From Lachnospira sp900551945 (GTDB lineage: Bacteria > Bacillota > Clostridia > Lachnospirales > Lachnospiraceae), in the NCBI GenBank assembly GCA_048380335.1, contig DBFCCI010000001.1, forward strand, positions 38,572 to 102,571: a DNA stretch of 64,000 bases. Reading direction: 5' to 3'. The notes beneath the pieces were generated by a model that worked only from the letters and a program-made list of their open reading frames with translations, had not been told where the DNA came from and made no database searches. Positions within the stretch are counted from its first letter, which is position 1; each line of letters begins with the position of its first letter. Positions 62,670 to 64,000 of this stretch are shown here, one piece after another. The position numbers and the translations under genes are program-made.

Positions 62670-63839
62670 TTATAATAACTTTTTAATAATACGCTTTGAC
62701 TTTCGTACTACCTTTCTTATTATGCTTGGTTCAAGATACTTCACAAGTTTATCAAAATCATTTTCCTGCTGTAATGCCACAAAGAACTTCTTTCTATTAA
62801 AATGAACTGCAACCGATTTTCTTGAATCTGCTTTAGGTGGCAATGCTTTATCTGTTTCTGCTTTTGAATATATAAGATTTTCACTAATTTTTTCAAAAAA
62901 TCTTAAACCTTTTTCTGAATTAATAAGAACTACTGATGCTCCTTTGTCGTCATCAAGCTCTGGCTTATAATTTTCTATTCCCCAACAATCACCTATTGTA
63001 ATATCTGACGGTCTTACAAGCGATTTAAAATGGCAGTCATAACATGATGGTCTTAAGCAAATATTTCCGAGAAACAAATTCATATATTTATTATTATAAA
63101 ATGGTTCTGACAACTCACTTTTATCAAACTTAACTCGCATACTGAATTTCTTCCAACCAATGCTCTTATCTCTAAAATTAACAGACTTAACATCTGAATT
63201 ATTAACTTTTTTTAGATACTCGAGATACATTTTCCACAATTTAGGAGAAGGTGTACCATGACATAATACATCTGCTGTATACAAATTATCATAATCTTTT
63301 CCAAGAAACTGCTTAAGTCCTGCTATCTGACATGCTGTACCTGTAAAAAATACTATCCTGCCAGTTTTCAGTATGTCTTGTGCTTCCTTATATGTATTTT
63401 CAATGTCACTTTGTACATATTTACTGCCTTGAAGTCGGTACATATCACTCTCATTATCTATATGTATATGATGTACTCTATAATTCTCATCATAAGCAGC
63501 CCCGAACACAACTCCATTTTCTTGTAATATCTTACGAGCAATAACTCCAAACATTCCGCCTGACGAACTTTCTTGCCTTAACTGTTCATCTGATGTATAT
63601 GCAATATATGTTTGTGGCTGTTCTCCAATAATTTTATCTTTATTAGCTTTAATAATATTTTCTGAATTGATTATAGGACATACTCTCTCACATTTCCCAC
63701 ACTTAATACATGCTTCTTTATTAACATTCGGATACCAAAAGCCCTCTTCATCATTGTGCATACTTATACAATTAATAGGACATGCTTGAATACAAGCATT
63801 GCACCCACAACATTGCTTCTTATCCTTTATATCAATCAT
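62670..63839 (-). CDS. Coenzyme F420 hydrogenase beta-subunit-like ferredoxin protein of polysaccharide loci
   Basis: A 389-residue protein. Residues 9-60 hold two 4Fe-4S clusters (CCGCNACIQACP and CIKCGKCERVCP). The rest is the FrhB-like domain with SSSGGMFGVIARKIL, FFTGTACQIAGLKQFL, VLCHGTPSPKLW and a further Cys group CLRPSCYDCHFK, then ITIGDCWGIE. In capsule/exopolysaccharide clusters such proteins usually accompany pyruvyl- or other modifying transferases and transfer electrons; the exact role is unknown. No pyruvyltransferase was seen here. It is the first visible gene of the minus-strand run, with AAAGATGG upstream of the ATG. Confidence 0.9.
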   Translation of the reverse strand: MIDIKDKKQCCGCNACIQACPINCISMHNDEEGFWYPNVNKEACIKCGKCERVCPIINSENIIKANKDKIIGEQPQTYIAYTSDEQLRQESSSGGMFGVIARKILQENGVVFGAAYDENYRVHHIHIDNESDMYRLQGSKYVQSDIENTYKEAQDILKTGRIVFFTGTACQIAGLKQFLGKDYDNLYTADVLCHGTPSPKLWKMYLEYLKKVNNSDVKSVNFRDKSIGWKKFSMRVKFDKSELSEPFYNNKYMNLFLGNICLRPSCYDCHFKSLVRPSDITIGDCWGIENYKPELDDDKGASVVLINSEKGLRFFEKISENLIYSKAETDKALPPKADSRKSVAVHFNRKKFFVALQQENDFDKLVKYLEPSIIRKVVRKSKRIIKKLL

Positions 63840-63863
63840 TTCTACACCATCTTTCTTCTAATC

Positions 63864-64000
63864 TGACTACTCTCCACAGCAAGCTGTGGAGGTTCTAACT
63901 GATGATATTCTGCAGTAATCGTACATCATTTTCAGACTTTGGATTACTGTCTTTCTATCAGAGCAGCGAACTTAACAACCAAGCAGTCCTACGACCACAT
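63864..64000 (-). mobile_element. Right end of a TnpB-type IS element entering from outside the window
   Basis: On the minus strand (from 64000): ATGTGGTCGTAGGACTG, TTGTTAAGTTCGCTGCTCTGATA, ACAGTAATCCAAAGT, GATTACTGCAGAATATCATCAG, TTAGAACCTCCACAGC-TT-GCTGTGGAG, AGTAGTCAG. The CTCCACAGC/GCTGTGGAG terminal hairpin followed by GTAGTCA is the usual right-end shape of IS605-like elements with tnpB, and CAGTAATC/GATTACTG forms an upstream stem, consistent with an omegaRNA. Any tnpB would lie past 64000, reading towards the polysaccharide genes. A degenerate sister is at 35220. Confidence 0.72.

Noticed and set aside
2860..64000. AGCAGCGAAC shared by the D/E palindromes and the IS end at 63967
   Set aside because: The match is about ten bases with different surroundings; likely chance.
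1..64000. CRISPR arrays, tRNA and rRNA genes
   Set aside because: No regularly spaced direct repeats with unique spacers and no recognisable tRNA or rRNA sequence were seen on either strand.

Overview
The window reads as chromosomal DNA of a low-GC, anaerobic member of the Firmicutes, most likely a Lachnospiraceae close to Lachnospira/Eubacterium eligens. This is an inference from AT-rich DNA, AGGAGG-type ribosome binding sites, spoIIR, meso-diaminopimelate dehydrogenase, a methyl-accepting chemotaxis protein and a pectin-type YetA/LplA pair. No rRNA, tRNA or CRISPR array was seen.

Layout. 0-10 kb: a chemotaxis receptor cut by the window edge, a C_GCAxxG_C_C redox protein, a large ABC ATPase-permease fusion, a Dabb protein, a PlsC acyltransferase and nicotinate phosphoribosyltransferase. 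10-14 kb: a scar in which a 3'-truncated tnpB abuts a 5'-truncated sugar kinase, then two divergent MATE genes, each with a promoter followed by leader terminators; one MATE stops after its first lobe. 14-30 kb: ddh, a GNAT enzyme, metE, an arsR-nitroreductase pair, a TetR divergon with two matching operator palindromes, a flavodoxin, a YetA-like protein with an LplA-like binding lipoprotein, the spoIIR-murI-DUF1934 operon and ispE-gntR. 30-35 kb: an AraC regulator, a third MATE, an FMN reductase and two proteins of unknown function.

35-64 kb is one long minus-strand surface-polysaccharide locus. It holds an initiating sugar-phosphate transferase, a Wzx flippase, GalE, five glycosyltransferases of the GT2/GT4 type, and a CDP-sugar pathway (RfbF, RfbG, RfbH, a YerE-like ThDP enzyme and a short-chain reductase) that predicts a branched 3,6-dideoxyhexose. 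It also holds a GtrA/GtrB/YfhO/PIG-V set for glycosylation outside the membrane, and a triple-domain ManC-cupin-ManA fusion whose nucleotidyltransferase signature is degenerate. Embedded in it are two paralogous membrane-anchored proteins with a sigma-factor-like cytoplasmic part, which I find the most unusual proteins here.

The strongest non-coding signals are two families of large structured palindromes. One (35376-35574 and 44758-44980, with degenerate relatives at 23802-23913 and 2695-2750) is a long stem closed over two hairpins. The other is at 2812-2955 and 6566-6714. Copies within each family differ in sequence, but the paired arms change together. Two related TnpB-type IS right ends (35220-35347, solo; 63864-64000, entering from outside the window) are also present.
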